A stretch of 64,000 nucleotides of DNA from Comamonas sp. lk (GCA_945925985.1 CAMELV010000002.1:124001-188000), one strand, 5' to 3'. Shown: positions 7,302 to 16,713, counted from the first letter of the stretch. The notes: generated by a model not told the origin, from the letters alone. Translations and numbers: made by a program.

Positions 7302-9032
7302 TCAGGATTCCGGGTTGTAGCGGAAACGCTTGTGCATGCTGCGGGCACGCGGGTCAGGCTGCGGAATGGCCGACAACAGCGCCTGGGTGTAGGGGTGAGT
7401 GGGCGCGTCGCACACTTGGTTGGTCTCGCCCGTCTCCACAATCTTGCCACGGTACATGACAGCGATGCGGTCACAAAAATAGCGGATCACCGCAATATCG
7501 TGGCTGATGAAGACAAAAGACAAGCCAAGTTTGTCTTGCAAATTCAGCAACAGGTCGAGCATCTGCGAGCGCAATGACACATCGAGTGCCGAGGTGGCCT
7601 CGTCAGCAATGATCACGCGGGGGTTGAGGGCAATGGCGCGCGCAATCCCGATCCGCTGGCGCTGGCCACCCGAAAAAGCATGGGGGTATCGCTCGCGCCA
7701 AGCTGGCTCCAGGCCTACGTTTTGCAACAACTCGGCCACCCGGTCGTCGAGCGCCTTGCCCGTGGCAATGCCGTTGACCAGCAGGGGCTCGCCCACAATT
7801 TGTGCCACCGTCATGCGCGGGTTCAGCGAACTCACCGGGTCTTGAAAGATCATGCGCATTTCACGTCGACAACTCTTCAGCGTCTGTTTGTCAGCTTTCA
7901 CGATGTCGACCACCGAGCCATCGGCACGCCGGTAATCGATTGCGCCAGCCGTCGGGTCGTACACGCGCAGCAGGCAACGCCCCATGGTTGTTTTGCCAGA
8001 GCCAGACTCTCCGACGATACCCAATGACTCGCCCGGGAGCACGCTGAACGACACACCGTCTACGGCCTTGATCGGTGCCTTGGCGGTGCCAAAATATTGC
8101 TTGAGATCACGCACCTGCAAAATCGGCTCCACCGTGCTGGCGATGGGTGGACGGCTCAGCCGAATATCGGCCGTGCGCCCCAGCTTGGTCACCGAGCTGA
8201 TCAGCATGCGGGTGTAGTCGTCTTTTGGCGCATGGAAAATGTCATCGACCGTGCCGGTCTCCACCACCTTGCCATGGTTCATCACGATGACCTGGTCGGC
8301 GATCTCTGCCACCACACCCATGTCGTGCGTGATGAACATCACGGCCATGCCCTGGGAGCGCTGCAGATTCTTGATCAAATCCAGAATTTCAGCCTGGGTG
8401 GTCACATCCAGCGCCGTGGTCGGTTCATCCGCAATCAACAGCGCTGGCTTGCACGCCAGCGCCATGGCGATCATTACGCGCTGACGCATCCCGCCAGAAA
8501 ACTCGAAGGTGTAGCGGTCCACCGCTTTGGCGGGGTTGGGAATCTCAACCTGGGTCAGCAACTCCACGCAGCGTGCCCGGGCTTGCTGCTTGGACATCTT
8601 GAGGTGCAGCGTCAACACCTCCATGATCTGGTTGCCCACCGTGTGCACCGGCGACAGGGAGGACATCGGCTCCTGGAAAATCATGGCGATCTCGGCACCG
8701 CGCACCGCACGGATCTCCCGCGAACGCGCGCCCAGCTGGGCCAGGTCCACGCTGCTGCCGTCGGGACGGTGCAGCACCATGGAGCCGCTCACAATGCGGC
8801 CCGGATCGTCCACAATTTGCAAAATGGAGCGGGCCGTGACGCTTTTGCCACTGCCACTCTCCCCGACGACGCAGAGCGTTTTGCCCCGAACCACATCAAA
8901 TGACACACCGTCAACCGCCTTGATGGTGCCAGTACGGATCGAGAAATGGGTTTGAAGGCCACGCACTTCCAATAGCACGCCGTCCTTGGGGGTCTGGCTG
9001 TCGACGCGCATCGCTTCGGGGTTCACGCTCAT
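7302..9032 (-). CDS. Dpp/Opp-type ABC transporter ATPase, two fused nucleotide-binding domains
   Basis: A 576-residue protein containing two complete ABC ATPase domains in tandem, i.e. a DppD-DppF fusion like GsiA. Domain 1 has Walker A VGESGSGK (57-64), signature FSGGMRQ (~178-184) and DEPTTALD. Domain 2 has Walker A VGESGSGK (~340-347), FSGGQRQR and DEATSALD. Each is followed by the oligopeptide-type C-terminal stretch. It powers the importer formed by the two permeases and the binding protein just upstream. The start overlaps the upstream permease stop by 4 bases. Because the operon otherwise encodes sugar-acid enzymes, the cargo is probably an acid sugar or oligosaccharide rather than a peptide; that is inference. 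Confidence 0.93.
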   Translation of the reverse strand: MSVNPEAMRVDSQTPKDGVLLEVRGLQTHFSIRTGTIKAVDGVSFDVVRGKTLCVVGESGSGKSVTARSILQIVDDPGRIVSGSMVLHRPDGSSVDLAQLGARSREIRAVRGAEIAMIFQEPMSSLSPVHTVGNQIMEVLTLHLKMSKQQARARCVELLTQVEIPNPAKAVDRYTFEFSGGMRQRVMIAMALACKPALLIADEPTTALDVTTQAEILDLIKNLQRSQGMAVMFITHDMGVVAEIADQVIVMNHGKVVETGTVDDIFHAPKDDYTRMLISSVTKLGRTADIRLSRPPIASTVEPILQVRDLKQYFGTAKAPIKAVDGVSFSVLPGESLGIVGESGSGKTTMGRCLLRVYDPTAGAIDYRRADGSVVDIVKADKQTLKSCRREMRMIFQDPVSSLNPRMTVAQIVGEPLLVNGIATGKALDDRVAELLQNVGLEPAWRERYPHAFSGGQRQRIGIARAIALNPRVIIADEATSALDVSLRSQMLDLLLNLQDKLGLSFVFISHDIAVIRYFCDRIAVMYRGKIVETGETNQVCDAPTHPYTQALLSAIPQPDPRARSMHKRFRYNPES

Positions 9033-10165
9033 TTGTTGTAGGGGTCAGAGGCGTCGCGCAGACCATCGCCCAGAAAGTTGAGCGCAATGACCGCCAGCAC
9101 CACGGCGACACCCGGCGCAAACAACCAGGGTGCGGTGGCAATGGAGCGGATGTTTTGCGCCTCCCGCAACAGCACGCCCCATGAAATGGTGGGAGGCTGC
9201 AGGCCTAGGCCCAAAAAGCTCAAAGAGGTCTCCGCCAGAATCATGGCGGGAATGGCCAGCGAGATCGATGCAATGATGTGGCTTGAGAAGCTTGGCAACA
9301 TGTGGCGAAAGATAATCCGCCCCTCAGAGGCACCGTCCAGCCGCGCGGCAGTGACAAACTCTTCAGTCCGCAGGCTAAGAAAGCGGCCTCGTACCACCCG
9401 AGCCAACTGGGCCCAACCGGTGAGCGAAAGTATCAAGGTGATCATGAAGTAATTCAGTGTCGCTGGCCAATTCTGGGGCACCGCGGCTGAAGCCGCCAGC
9501 CAGATGGGAATGGTGGGCAAAGACAGCACTAACTCAATCACACGCTGGATGACGAAATCGATCCGCCCGCCGTAATAGCCCGATATGCCGCCCAGCACAA
9601 TGCCAATGCTCAAGGCCAGGAAGACCCCAACCAGACCCACCGACAACGAAATTTGCGTGCCCAGCATGATGCGGCTAAAAACGCAACGGCCAAGACGGTC
9701 TGCACCAAAAAAGAACAGCGGCTGGCGGGCCTCCTGCGACGCGAACAAGTGGGTGCGCGAATTGAACAGCCCCAGAACCGAATACTCGTAGCCTTCGCCG
9801 AACAGCTCCAGATAGACCTTGCGCTCTCGGTCCTCCTCGTAGAGCGACGCCAGTGTTTTGGGATCGCGTTTGAGCACATACGGATGGATGTAGGGCCGCA
9901 AGGACCAACTGCCATCGCTCGATGTGTCAATCAGGTGCAGCGCCTGTGGGGGATGAAACGCCGTGCGCACATTTTGCTTCGACGGGTCATTGACGGCGAA
10001 GAAGCCCGGTACCACTGCCACAATGTACAAAGCAGCCGTGACGATGAGTCCCGCCATGGCAAGTTGGTGGCGCTTGAAGGCCCACCAGACCAGTTGCCAT
10101 TGCGATGCGACCGCCAGGCGGCTCGAGGTGGTGTCGGTGTTATTCAAGGCGAATACGCGGGTCAA
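9029..10165 (-). CDS. ABC transporter permease, DppC/OppC type
   Basis: An inner-membrane permease of 378 residues, longer than usual for DppC because of a periplasmic loop of roughly 120 residues between the first membrane segment (WWAFKRHQLAMAGL onwards) and the core domain starting near FFGADRLGRCVFSRIM. The EAA loop is visible as RLDGASEGRIIFRHMLPS. It pairs with the DppB-type protein encoded upstream. No ATG is available near the start: the frame opens at a TTG at 10165, overlapping dppB by 26 bases, and another TTG exists at 10147. The true start is therefore uncertain by a few codons. The enlarged loop is typical of transporters for larger or non-peptide cargo. Confidence 0.9.
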   Translation of the reverse strand: MTRVFALNNTDTTSSRLAVASQWQLVWWAFKRHQLAMAGLIVTAALYIVAVVPGFFAVNDPSKQNVRTAFHPPQALHLIDTSSDGSWSLRPYIHPYVLKRDPKTLASLYEEDRERKVYLELFGEGYEYSVLGLFNSRTHLFASQEARQPLFFFGADRLGRCVFSRIMLGTQISLSVGLVGVFLALSIGIVLGGISGYYGGRIDFVIQRVIELVLSLPTIPIWLAASAAVPQNWPATLNYFMITLILSLTGWAQLARVVRGRFLSLRTEEFVTAARLDGASEGRIIFRHMLPSFSSHIIASISLAIPAMILAETSLSFLGLGLQPPTISWGVLLREAQNIRSIATAPWLFAPGVAVVLAVIALNFLGDGLRDASDPYNK

Positions 10166-11126
10166 CCAGCGCCAACAAAATGTCGCTGACCAATGAGCCC
10201 AACACGGTCAAGGCACAGATCAGCAGGATGAAGGCACCGGCCAGGTACATGTCCTGGCTCATCAGCGACTGCAGCAACAAGGGCCCCGCCGTCGGCAGAC
10301 TCAGCACAATGGCGACGATGATGGAGCCCGACACCAGGTTGGGCAGCAGCCAGGCAATGGTCGATATGAACGGGTTGAGTGCCAGGCGCAGCGGGTATTT
10401 CACCAGCAGGGTGAACTCTGACAGGCCCTTGGCCCGCGCCGTGGTCACGTAGGGCTTGTGCAGCTCGTCCAGCATGTTGGCGCGCATCACCCGAATCAGG
10501 CTGGCAGTACCCGACACAGCCAGGATAACCACCGGAATCCACAAGTGTTGCAACAGGTCTATGACCTTATTGATGCTCCAGGGCGCCGTCAGGTACTCCT
10601 CTGAGAACAGACCGCCAACGTTTTGCCCGAACTCCACGGCAGCCACGTACATGAGCACCAGCGCCAGCAAAAAACTCGGGATCGCCAGACCCAAAAATGA
10701 CAAGCCTGTAACGATGTAGTCCGCCACCGAGTACTTCTTGACTGCGGAGAACACCCCCACCGGCAAGGCGATGCCCCAGGTGAGCAGCAGAGCCGACAGT
10801 GTCAACAGCAATGTCAGGGCCATGCGCTCCCAGATCAGGTCACCCACCGGCTGCTGCCACTCAAAACTCAGACCAAAATCACCCCGCAAGGCAATGTTGG
10901 AGATCCATTTCCAGTACTGCACCACCATAGGCTGGTCCAGACCAAAACGGTTGCGCAGATCAGCTGCCGTGTTTTGGTCCACCACCTCGTTGGAGGCCGC
11001 CAGCGTGGCGATGTACGTCGTGACGTAGTCGCCAGGCGGCAGTTGGATCAATACGAAGGACAGGAAGCTGATCGCCACCAGAAACGGCAGCATCCAGAGC
11101 AGCCGTTTGACGATAAAGACCAGCAT
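10140..11126 (-). CDS. ABC transporter permease, DppB/OppB type
   Basis: A 328-residue inner-membrane permease beginning with the classic N-terminal segment MLVFIVKRLLWMLPFLVAIS and ending IRLE. A periplasmic loop containing NRFGLDQPMVVQYWKW precedes the core, and the ATPase-contacting EAA loop reads TARAKGLSEFTLLVKYPLRL. About six membrane segments are visible. It heterodimerises with the DppC-type protein encoded next. The gene starts 6 bases after the binding-protein stop, consistent with one operon. Confidence 0.92.
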   Translation of the reverse strand: MLVFIVKRLLWMLPFLVAISFLSFVLIQLPPGDYVTTYIATLAASNEVVDQNTAADLRNRFGLDQPMVVQYWKWISNIALRGDFGLSFEWQQPVGDLIWERMALTLLLTLSALLLTWGIALPVGVFSAVKKYSVADYIVTGLSFLGLAIPSFLLALVLMYVAAVEFGQNVGGLFSEEYLTAPWSINKVIDLLQHLWIPVVILAVSGTASLIRVMRANMLDELHKPYVTTARAKGLSEFTLLVKYPLRLALNPFISTIAWLLPNLVSGSIIVAIVLSLPTAGPLLLQSLMSQDMYLAGAFILLICALTVLGSLVSDILLALVDPRIRLE

Positions 11127-11132
11127 CGTGCG

Positions 11133-13088
11133 TCAGCTACGGGTAAAGAAAAACTGCTGCGGCATCGCCGGGCCGGGGTTTGGCCACGACCAAGCGCTGG
11201 GGTAGCTCTTGGGTACGTTTTGCAGGTTGTTCTTGGCAATGCCGAAGGAGTTGACGGCGAGGCAGACCCCAATCGTCTCAAACGCATCGGCACAAAGGTC
11301 AAACACTTGCTTCATCAGCTCACCACGCCTCTTGAGGTCGGCCGTGGCACGCGCGTCGTCGTACAGCTTCATGCGCTGCTTCTGGCTTGCCGGTGGCTCC
11401 TGTCCATCTTTGCCGCCAGACAAATACCACTGTGTCCATGGAATCGCGTAGCGTGAGCCTTGTGCATGCTGGGCAAAGTAGTCACGGGCATCCAGCATCG
11501 GATCCAGACCACCAGGACCGGGCCAGACTGCGGCATCATGTTCATTGCTGTCGCCACGGGTGTAATACAGCGCCCGCTCGATGGTGTTGACCTTGATGTC
11601 GATGCCAATCTCTGCCCAGTGGCGCTTGACCAGTTCGAGCGTGTCCACGGCATCGGGGTAGAGCGTGGGAATTACGTCGATCGAGAAAAACACCTTTTGC
11701 CCATCGGGCCGAAGACGGAATTTCTGCGCGTCACGTTTGCTGTAGCCAATCCGGTCCAGGATTTCGTTGGCCACCTTGGGGTCGTGCTTGGTGAACTGAT
11801 GTGACAGCTTTTCATTGAACCAAGGGTGCCCCGGGCGCGGGCCGGTCTGGTACGGCTCCGATTGACCCAAGTAGACCAGGTCAATGATCTCCTTGCGGTT
11901 CATACCCAAGGAGAGTGCTTGCCGAAACTCTTTATTGGCGAACATCTCACGCATCTTGGCGTCTTTGTGCGTCATGTTCAGGTAGATCTGGACCTGCTGC
12001 GAACCCGCATTCACCAGTTCAATCAGCCGATAACCACCTTTTTGCATGTTTTGCGACAGGGTGGGCTTGTTTTGCAGGGAGTCGATATGGCGCTCCTGAA
12101 TGTCAAGCTTGCCCGACAAGGCGTCCAGCATGAGTGACTCAACATCTTGCGCAATACTGAAAGTCAACCGATCAATATAGGGCAGTTGCTGGCCGGTTTG
12201 GTCGACCTGCCAGAAATAGGCGTTGCGTTCCATGATGACGCGAGTCACGCCACCTGAATAGGCTTCGGTGACCACCCACGGGTCCAACGTGGGCTTGTCG
12301 ACGTTACCCCAGCGCGCAGGGATTTCAATGTCGCCACACTTGCTGCGGAACAGTGAGGCCCAGTCGGACAGATTGGCCGCCTTGGCCTGTGCGGCCACAT
12401 TGGAGTTGTACTTGGGGTGAAACTGGCTGCAGTAGTGCTTGGGGAAAAGCGTGGGGTACTGACCCAGCGGGGTAGCCAACTGCTCCAGAAACAGCGCATA
12501 GGGGGTCGCAAATGTGAACTTCACCGTGGTGTCGTTGAGCTTGGTGACCACCGCCGGTTTGTTGGCGATCACCAGCGTTGACGGCACCGACTTGTAAAGT
12601 TCGCTGTTCTTGGCGCAGTCTTCGATCGAAAAAATGATGTCGTCTGCGGTGAATGGCTTGCCATCTGACCACTTCATGCCGGGGCGCAGTGTGAAGGTGA
12701 ACTCTGTGGAGTTCGCATTGACATCCCACTTGGATGCGACGCAGGGCAACACCTCAGTGAAAGACATGTTCCAACGCACCAGGCCCTGGTTACCCACCAT
12801 CCGCAAAATACCGTTGTGGTCAGCACTGCCGCGAAGGCCACGACGCAGAGCGCCGCCGTAGGTGCCCACTTTTTCAGCCTGAACCACCAAGGGTGCAGAG
12901 GGCAAGCGCTGAGCCAATGCCGGCAACTTCCCATCAGTGACTAACTTTGCCAGGGCTGGCGCTTCCTTGCCCGCTTGGGCCCATGCGGTGCTTCCCACAC
13001 CCGCCAGCGTCACGGCACCGGCAAAGCCTTTGAGCACTTGGCGACGCTGGGCGTTGCGAGGGCTCGTGGAACGAGGGGCTTGGTTCAT
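11133..13088 (-). CDS. family 5 extracellular solute-binding protein, Tat-exported
   Basis: A 651-residue periplasmic binding protein of the DppA/OppA family (SBP_bac_5). The ATG at 13088 is preferred over an upstream in-frame codon at 13130 because GGAG lies about 8 bases before it and it starts directly in front of a twin-arginine signal: Arg15-Arg16 in QRRQVLKGFAGAVTLAG, cleaved near AWAQAG. Conserved family features include KWDVNANSTEFTFTLRPGMK and WSDGKPFTADDIIFSIED. At ~650 residues it is longer than DppA (~535), a length common in binding proteins for oligosaccharides or large conjugates. It is the first gene of the ~11 kb leftward operon and faces the rightward operon across a 276-base control region. 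Confidence 0.92.
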   Translation of the reverse strand: MNQAPRSTSPRNAQRRQVLKGFAGAVTLAGVGSTAWAQAGKEAPALAKLVTDGKLPALAQRLPSAPLVVQAEKVGTYGGALRRGLRGSADHNGILRMVGNQGLVRWNMSFTEVLPCVASKWDVNANSTEFTFTLRPGMKWSDGKPFTADDIIFSIEDCAKNSELYKSVPSTLVIANKPAVVTKLNDTTVKFTFATPYALFLEQLATPLGQYPTLFPKHYCSQFHPKYNSNVAAQAKAANLSDWASLFRSKCGDIEIPARWGNVDKPTLDPWVVTEAYSGGVTRVIMERNAYFWQVDQTGQQLPYIDRLTFSIAQDVESLMLDALSGKLDIQERHIDSLQNKPTLSQNMQKGGYRLIELVNAGSQQVQIYLNMTHKDAKMREMFANKEFRQALSLGMNRKEIIDLVYLGQSEPYQTGPRPGHPWFNEKLSHQFTKHDPKVANEILDRIGYSKRDAQKFRLRPDGQKVFFSIDVIPTLYPDAVDTLELVKRHWAEIGIDIKVNTIERALYYTRGDSNEHDAAVWPGPGGLDPMLDARDYFAQHAQGSRYAIPWTQWYLSGGKDGQEPPASQKQRMKLYDDARATADLKRRGELMKQVFDLCADAFETIGVCLAVNSFGIAKNNLQNVPKSYPSAWSWPNPGPAMPQQFFFTRS

Positions 13089-13201
13089 ACAAAAACTCCA
13101 ACAGAAGTAGGGAAAACCGGATGAGTGCAAGCCCCAAGGCCTGACCCGCTGAGTGTCTGCCCCCGCGTCAAGACAGGGTTAGACAACAGGAGAGACTTTG
13201 T

Positions 13202-13230
13202 TTGACAACCTTGGGACTGTCAAGTAATTT
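13202..13230. promoter_or_regulatory. possible promoter with inverted repeat TTGACA-N10-TGTCAA
   Basis: TTGACA at 13202-13207 resembles a -35 box; 17 bases later TAATTT is a weak -10 for rightward transcription. TTGACA and TGTCAA (13218-13223) form an inverted repeat, so the site could equally be an operator. It lies between the two divergent sugar-acid operons. The repeat is seen directly; promoter activity is inferred. Confidence 0.4.
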
Positions 13231-13306
13231 ATGATCAGTACAAACCCTAGACGCTGGAAAATAGTAGCGCTCAGCGCGAATTAGTCCCACAATATTAGAA
13301 ATATTC

Positions 13307-13332
13307 GTCATACAAATCTAAATATGTCATAC
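13307..13332. promoter_or_regulatory. tandem GTCATAC sites, candidate FadR/GntR-type operators
   Basis: GTCATAC occurs at 13307-13313 and again at 13326-13332, 19 bases apart, i.e. on roughly the same helix face. FadR-subfamily GntR repressors commonly bind GT-N3-AC cores, and such a regulator is encoded just downstream at 14300-14992. The surrounding sequence (about 13285-13345) is strongly AT-rich, as expected for a control region. The sites are 33-58 bases before the lyase start codon. Confidence 0.45.
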
Positions 13333-13364
13333 CATTATTTATCCCCATTCGGGATGGATGCCCC

Positions 13365-14285
13365 ATGAAGCAAACCCCCATCACCCTGGAAGAATTCACC
13401 GGCTCAGTGCTGGCTGTGCCACCCTTGGCACGTCATGGCGACTTGTCTGTCAATGAGCCGGCCAACCGGCAATTGATAAAGCACATTGAGGCCGGCGGCA
13501 TTCGCACCCTGCTGTACGGTGGCAACGCCAACCTGTACCACATGCCCTTGCGTGAATACGGGCCGATGCTGGACATGCTGGCCGATGCCGCTGGCCCTGA
13601 CACACGGGTCATTCCCGCAGTGGGTCCAGACTTTGGCAAGATGATTGAACAGGCGCAACTGCTGCGCAACTCAGGTTATCAGACCGCCATGGTGTTGCCG
13701 ATGCAGGGGTTCACCACACCACAAGGCGTGGCCGAAGGCATTTCTCGCTTTGTCGATAGCGCCGCCATGCCCGTCACGCTCTACATCAAGAGCGAGCAAT
13801 ACATTGACCTTGACACCCTGCAGGCGCTGGTCGAATCGAACAAGGTTTTATGCGTCAAATACGCCGTGGTTCGACCCAACCCGAACGACGACCCGTTTTT
13901 GAAAGCCATGATTGAGCGTATTTCCAGCAGCCGCATCGTCAGTGGCATGGGGGAGCGGCCGGTGTTGTCGCATCTTGGCCACTTTGGCCTGGCATCCTTC
14001 ACCACCGGCTCCGGCTGTATCGCCCCAAAGGCCTGCATGGCGCTGTTGGGCGCCCTGCAAAGGCTGGACATGAGTGAGGCCCAGCGGCTGTACGACCTGT
14101 TCTTGCCGCTAGAAACGCTGCGAGATTCGGTCTCTCTCATCCGCGTGTTGCACGACGCGGTCACCTGGTCTGGCGTGGCCGATATGGGCGCCCAGTTGCC
14201 GCTGCTGAGCCCGTCTCCTTTTTCAATGCGTGGTGAGATCGAGGCGACCGCCAGGCAACTGTTGGCGGCTGACGCCAACGCCTAG
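13365..14285 (+). CDS. DapA/KDG-aldolase family lyase or dehydratase
   Basis: A 306-residue TIM-barrel protein of the dihydrodipicolinate synthase superfamily. The Schiff-base lysine is Lys165 in VLCVKYAVVR, and Tyr140 in VTLYIKSE takes the place of the catalytic barrel tyrosine. The family GGTGE motif is replaced by YGGNANLYHM (51-60), so it is neither DapA nor a standard KdgD. Relatives cleave or dehydrate 2-keto-3-deoxy sugar acids, for example to 2-ketoglutarate semialdehyde. It is the first gene of the rightward operon and probably acts on the product of the acid-sugar dehydratases in the divergent operon. The substrate is not determinable from sequence. Confidence 0.82.
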   Translation: MKQTPITLEEFTGSVLAVPPLARHGDLSVNEPANRQLIKHIEAGGIRTLLYGGNANLYHMPLREYGPMLDMLADAAGPDTRVIPAVGPDFGKMIEQAQLLRNSGYQTAMVLPMQGFTTPQGVAEGISRFVDSAAMPVTLYIKSEQYIDLDTLQALVESNKVLCVKYAVVRPNPNDDPFLKAMIERISSSRIVSGMGERPVLSHLGHFGLASFTTGSGCIAPKACMALLGALQRLDMSEAQRLYDLFLPLETLRDSVSLIRVLHDAVTWSGVADMGAQLPLLSPSPFSMRGEIEATARQLLAADANA

Positions 14286-14299
14286 CCCACAGTCTGGCC

Positions 14300-14992
14300 A
14301 TGACCGCACGTCGTACCCCGGAAGGTCTTGCCGATCGGGTCTACCGCGAGCTGCTGGCTTTAATCATCCAGGGTGATCTGCAAGAAGGCGACCGCCTGTC
14401 TACAGAGCAGACCTTGTCTGAGCAGTTCAAAACATCGCGTCCAACCGTCCGCGAAGCCCTCTCAAGGCTACGGGCCGACGGCATCATCACCAGCCGTCAG
14501 GGCGCTGGCACGTTTGTCACGCGCCGGCCCGACCCGGATTTACCCCGCTTTATGCCGCTGGAGTCACTGTCTGATGTGCGTCGATGCATCGAGTTTCGGA
14601 TCGTCATCGAAGGCGGTGCGGCAGCCCTTGCCGCAGAGATGGCCGATGAAGCCGACATGGCGCTGATTCAACGCGAATTGGCGCGACTGCAAATGGCTGT
14701 CAACAACCATGTTCTGGGCGTGCAAGAAGACTACGACTTCCATATCGCGATTGCGCGTGCCAGCAAGAACCAGTTTTTTGTCTCGGTGATTGCCTCAATC
14801 CATCAGCACGTGACATTCGGCATGGATTTACTGCGCAATTTTTCGCTCAGCAAAAGCAATGAACGCCTGCTGGGCGTGCAGGCGGAGCATGTGGCCGTGG
14901 TCGATGCCATTGTGCGACGAGACAGCGTGGCGGCTGAAGCAGCCATGCGGCATCATCTGCAAAACACCCGATCACGAATGTTTGGCAGCTGA
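14300..14992 (+). CDS. GntR-family transcriptional regulator, FadR subfamily
   Basis: A 230-residue regulator. A winged helix at ~10-75 contains GDLQEGDRLSTEQTLSEQF and TSRPTVREALSRLRADGII, and the wing GAGTFVTRR. An all-helical FCD effector domain follows (~85-215) with the Asp/His pattern that usually holds a metal near the ligand pocket (EDYDFHIAIARAS, the later HQHV and MRHHLQN). Such proteins typically respond to sugar acids or carboxylates and repress their catabolic genes. It starts 14 bases after the lyase gene. Two GTCATAC sites upstream of 13365 are candidate operators, so it probably controls both divergent operons. Confidence 0.9.
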   Translation: MTARRTPEGLADRVYRELLALIIQGDLQEGDRLSTEQTLSEQFKTSRPTVREALSRLRADGIITSRQGAGTFVTRRPDPDLPRFMPLESLSDVRRCIEFRIVIEGGAAALAAEMADEADMALIQRELARLQMAVNNHVLGVQEDYDFHIAIARASKNQFFVSVIASIHQHVTFGMDLLRNFSLSKSNERLLGVQAEHVAVVDAIVRRDSVAAEAAMRHHLQNTRSRMFGS

Positions 14993-15048
14993 GGCGGCAC
15001 TGTTGCCAATGACGCCTGACCGACATCCCAAGACCTACAGGAGATCCA

Positions 15049-15882
15049 ATGCCTACCGTTTTCACAAGTGCGCAACGTCAGGCCTATGACAAGGACGGAT
15101 TTGTCATGATCCCGTCTCTTTTTGACGCTGCGGAGATCAGCCTCATGCGCCAGGCCATGGAGCAGGACCCGGCGCTCAAACAAAGCCTCTACGAACGCCG
15201 CGACGCTCAGGGCAAGGCGACACGGATTGCCCTGTGGAACGAGCCCGGGGACAGCGTCTATGGTTTGGCGGCGCGCAGCGAGCGGGTGGTCGACACCATT
15301 GAAGACATGCTGGGCGCCGAGGTCTACCACTACCACTCCAAGCTCACCGCCAAAGAGCCGTTTGACGGCGGCGCCTGGGAATGGCACCAAGACTACGGCT
15401 ACTGGTATCACAACGGCTGCTTGTTCCCGCACATGGCCAGCGTGATGGTGGCGCTGGACCGCGCAGACCGCCACAATGGCTGCCTTCAGGTGATTCGCGG
15501 CTCGCACCAAGCTGGCCGCATCAACCACAGCACAGGACCAGGTGAGCAGGTGGGCGCCGACATGGAGCGCGTGGATCAGATGCTCAAAGACATGGATCTG
15601 GTCTATGCCGAGATGGCGCCGGGCGACGGTCTGTTTTTCCACAGCAATGTGATGCACCGATCCGACCAAAACCGCTCGCCCAACCGGCGCTGGACCGTAC
15701 TTTTTTGCTATAACGCAGCACATAACACCCCCTACAAAGCCCAATCGCATGCCAGCTACAACAAGCTCGACAAAGTACCTGACCAGGCCATCAAGGCCGC
15801 AGGCATACGCCTGAGTGATCCTGCCCAATCGCAGTTTCAAATCAAGAAGGCTCACGCAGCGCCCAGCGCCGTCACCCCTTAA
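15049..15882 (+). CDS. PhyH-family Fe(II)/2-oxoglutarate dioxygenase
   Basis: A 277-residue phytanoyl-CoA-dioxygenase-family enzyme. The iron triad is visible as His113 and Asp115 (WHQDYGYW) and His203 (NVMHRSDQN); an Arg of NRRW (213-214) should bind 2-oxoglutarate. Such enzymes hydroxylate an unactivated carbon, sometimes causing ether or phosphonate cleavage, with release of CO2 and succinate. AGGAG precedes the ATG. It lies between the regulator and a uronate dehydrogenase and ahead of an esterase, so it may unmask a substituted sugar acid (O-alkyl, phosphonate or sulfate); this is inference. Enzymes of this family also act on ectoine, aminoethylphosphonate and halogenation substrates. 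Confidence 0.85.
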   Translation: MPTVFTSAQRQAYDKDGFVMIPSLFDAAEISLMRQAMEQDPALKQSLYERRDAQGKATRIALWNEPGDSVYGLAARSERVVDTIEDMLGAEVYHYHSKLTAKEPFDGGAWEWHQDYGYWYHNGCLFPHMASVMVALDRADRHNGCLQVIRGSHQAGRINHSTGPGEQVGADMERVDQMLKDMDLVYAEMAPGDGLFFHSNVMHRSDQNRSPNRRWTVLFCYNAAHNTPYKAQSHASYNKLDKVPDQAIKAAGIRLSDPAQSQFQIKKAHAAPSAVTP

Positions 15883-15916
15883 GCCCACCGCCCCATCTCA
15901 AACAGGAACGCCCATC

Positions 15917-16708
15917 ATGATTCCCCGCCTTCTGCTTACTGGCGCTGCCGGCAAACTTGGCCGCCATCTGCGCTCCAGCCTGCGGCCCTACGCGCAGCAG
16001 ATGCGGCTCTCCGATATCGCCGCCATGGACGCTGCTGGACCCAATGAAGAGGTTCAGTTCTGCCAACTGGCGGACAAACAGGCGGTGGACCAGCTGGTAC
16101 AGGGCTGTAATGCCATCGTACACATGGGCGGCCTGGCCACCGACTACCCCTTTGAGGCCATCCTGGAGGCCAACATCAAGGGGGTGCTGCACATTTACGA
16201 GGGCGCCCGCCGCCACGGCGTTGAGCGCGTGGTGTTTGCCAGCTCCAACCATGTGGTGGGATTCCATCAACAAGATGAGGTACTGGGCACCGATTGCCTG
16301 CGACGTCCGGACAGCTATTACGGCCTGTCCAAGTCATTCGGTGAGGACGTTGCCCAGTTTTACTGGAACCGCTATGGCATACAAAGCGCCAGCCTGCGGA
16401 TCGGCTCGGCCTTCCCCGAACCCAAAGACCGCCGCATGCTTCACACCTGGCTGAGCTACCGTGACCTGACCGAATTGATCCGGTGCTGCCTGCAGGCCCC
16501 GCAAATCGGTCATACCGTTGTATTTGGCATGTCTGACAACCGCGACCCCTGGTGGAACAACGCCGGCGCGGCTCACCTGGGGTTCAAGCCACAAGACAGC
16601 GCGGAGCCCTATCGTTCCGATCGGGAGTCAACACCGCCCCTCGACCCCAACGACCCAGCTCGTCGCTACCAGGGCGGCGGCTTCGTCAAAAGCGGACCCT
16701 TCAATTAA
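15917..16708 (+). CDS. udh: uronate dehydrogenase (copy 1)
   Basis: A 263-residue short-chain dehydrogenase/epimerase-fold protein: NAD motif TGAAGKLG (8-15), acidic Asp33, SSN (109-111) and YGLSK (Tyr135, Lys139). FASSNHVVGFH and the C-terminal half up to GGGFVKSGPFN strongly resemble bacterial uronate dehydrogenases, which oxidise D-glucuronate or D-galacturonate with NAD+ to the aldarolactone. The ATG at 15917 fits the family start; an upstream in-frame extension overlaps the PhyH gene and is rejected. A second, diverged copy lies at 53344-54150 with the same PFT/PFN ending. Having one Udh in each sugar-acid locus suggests different substrates or regulation. Confidence 0.85.
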   Translation: MIPRLLLTGAAGKLGRHLRSSLRPYAQQMRLSDIAAMDAAGPNEEVQFCQLADKQAVDQLVQGCNAIVHMGGLATDYPFEAILEANIKGVLHIYEGARRHGVERVVFASSNHVVGFHQQDEVLGTDCLRRPDSYYGLSKSFGEDVAQFYWNRYGIQSASLRIGSAFPEPKDRRMLHTWLSYRDLTELIRCCLQAPQIGHTVVFGMSDNRDPWWNNAGAAHLGFKPQDSAEPYRSDRESTPPLDPNDPARRYQGGGFVKSGPFN

Positions 16709-16713
16709 TTGAA

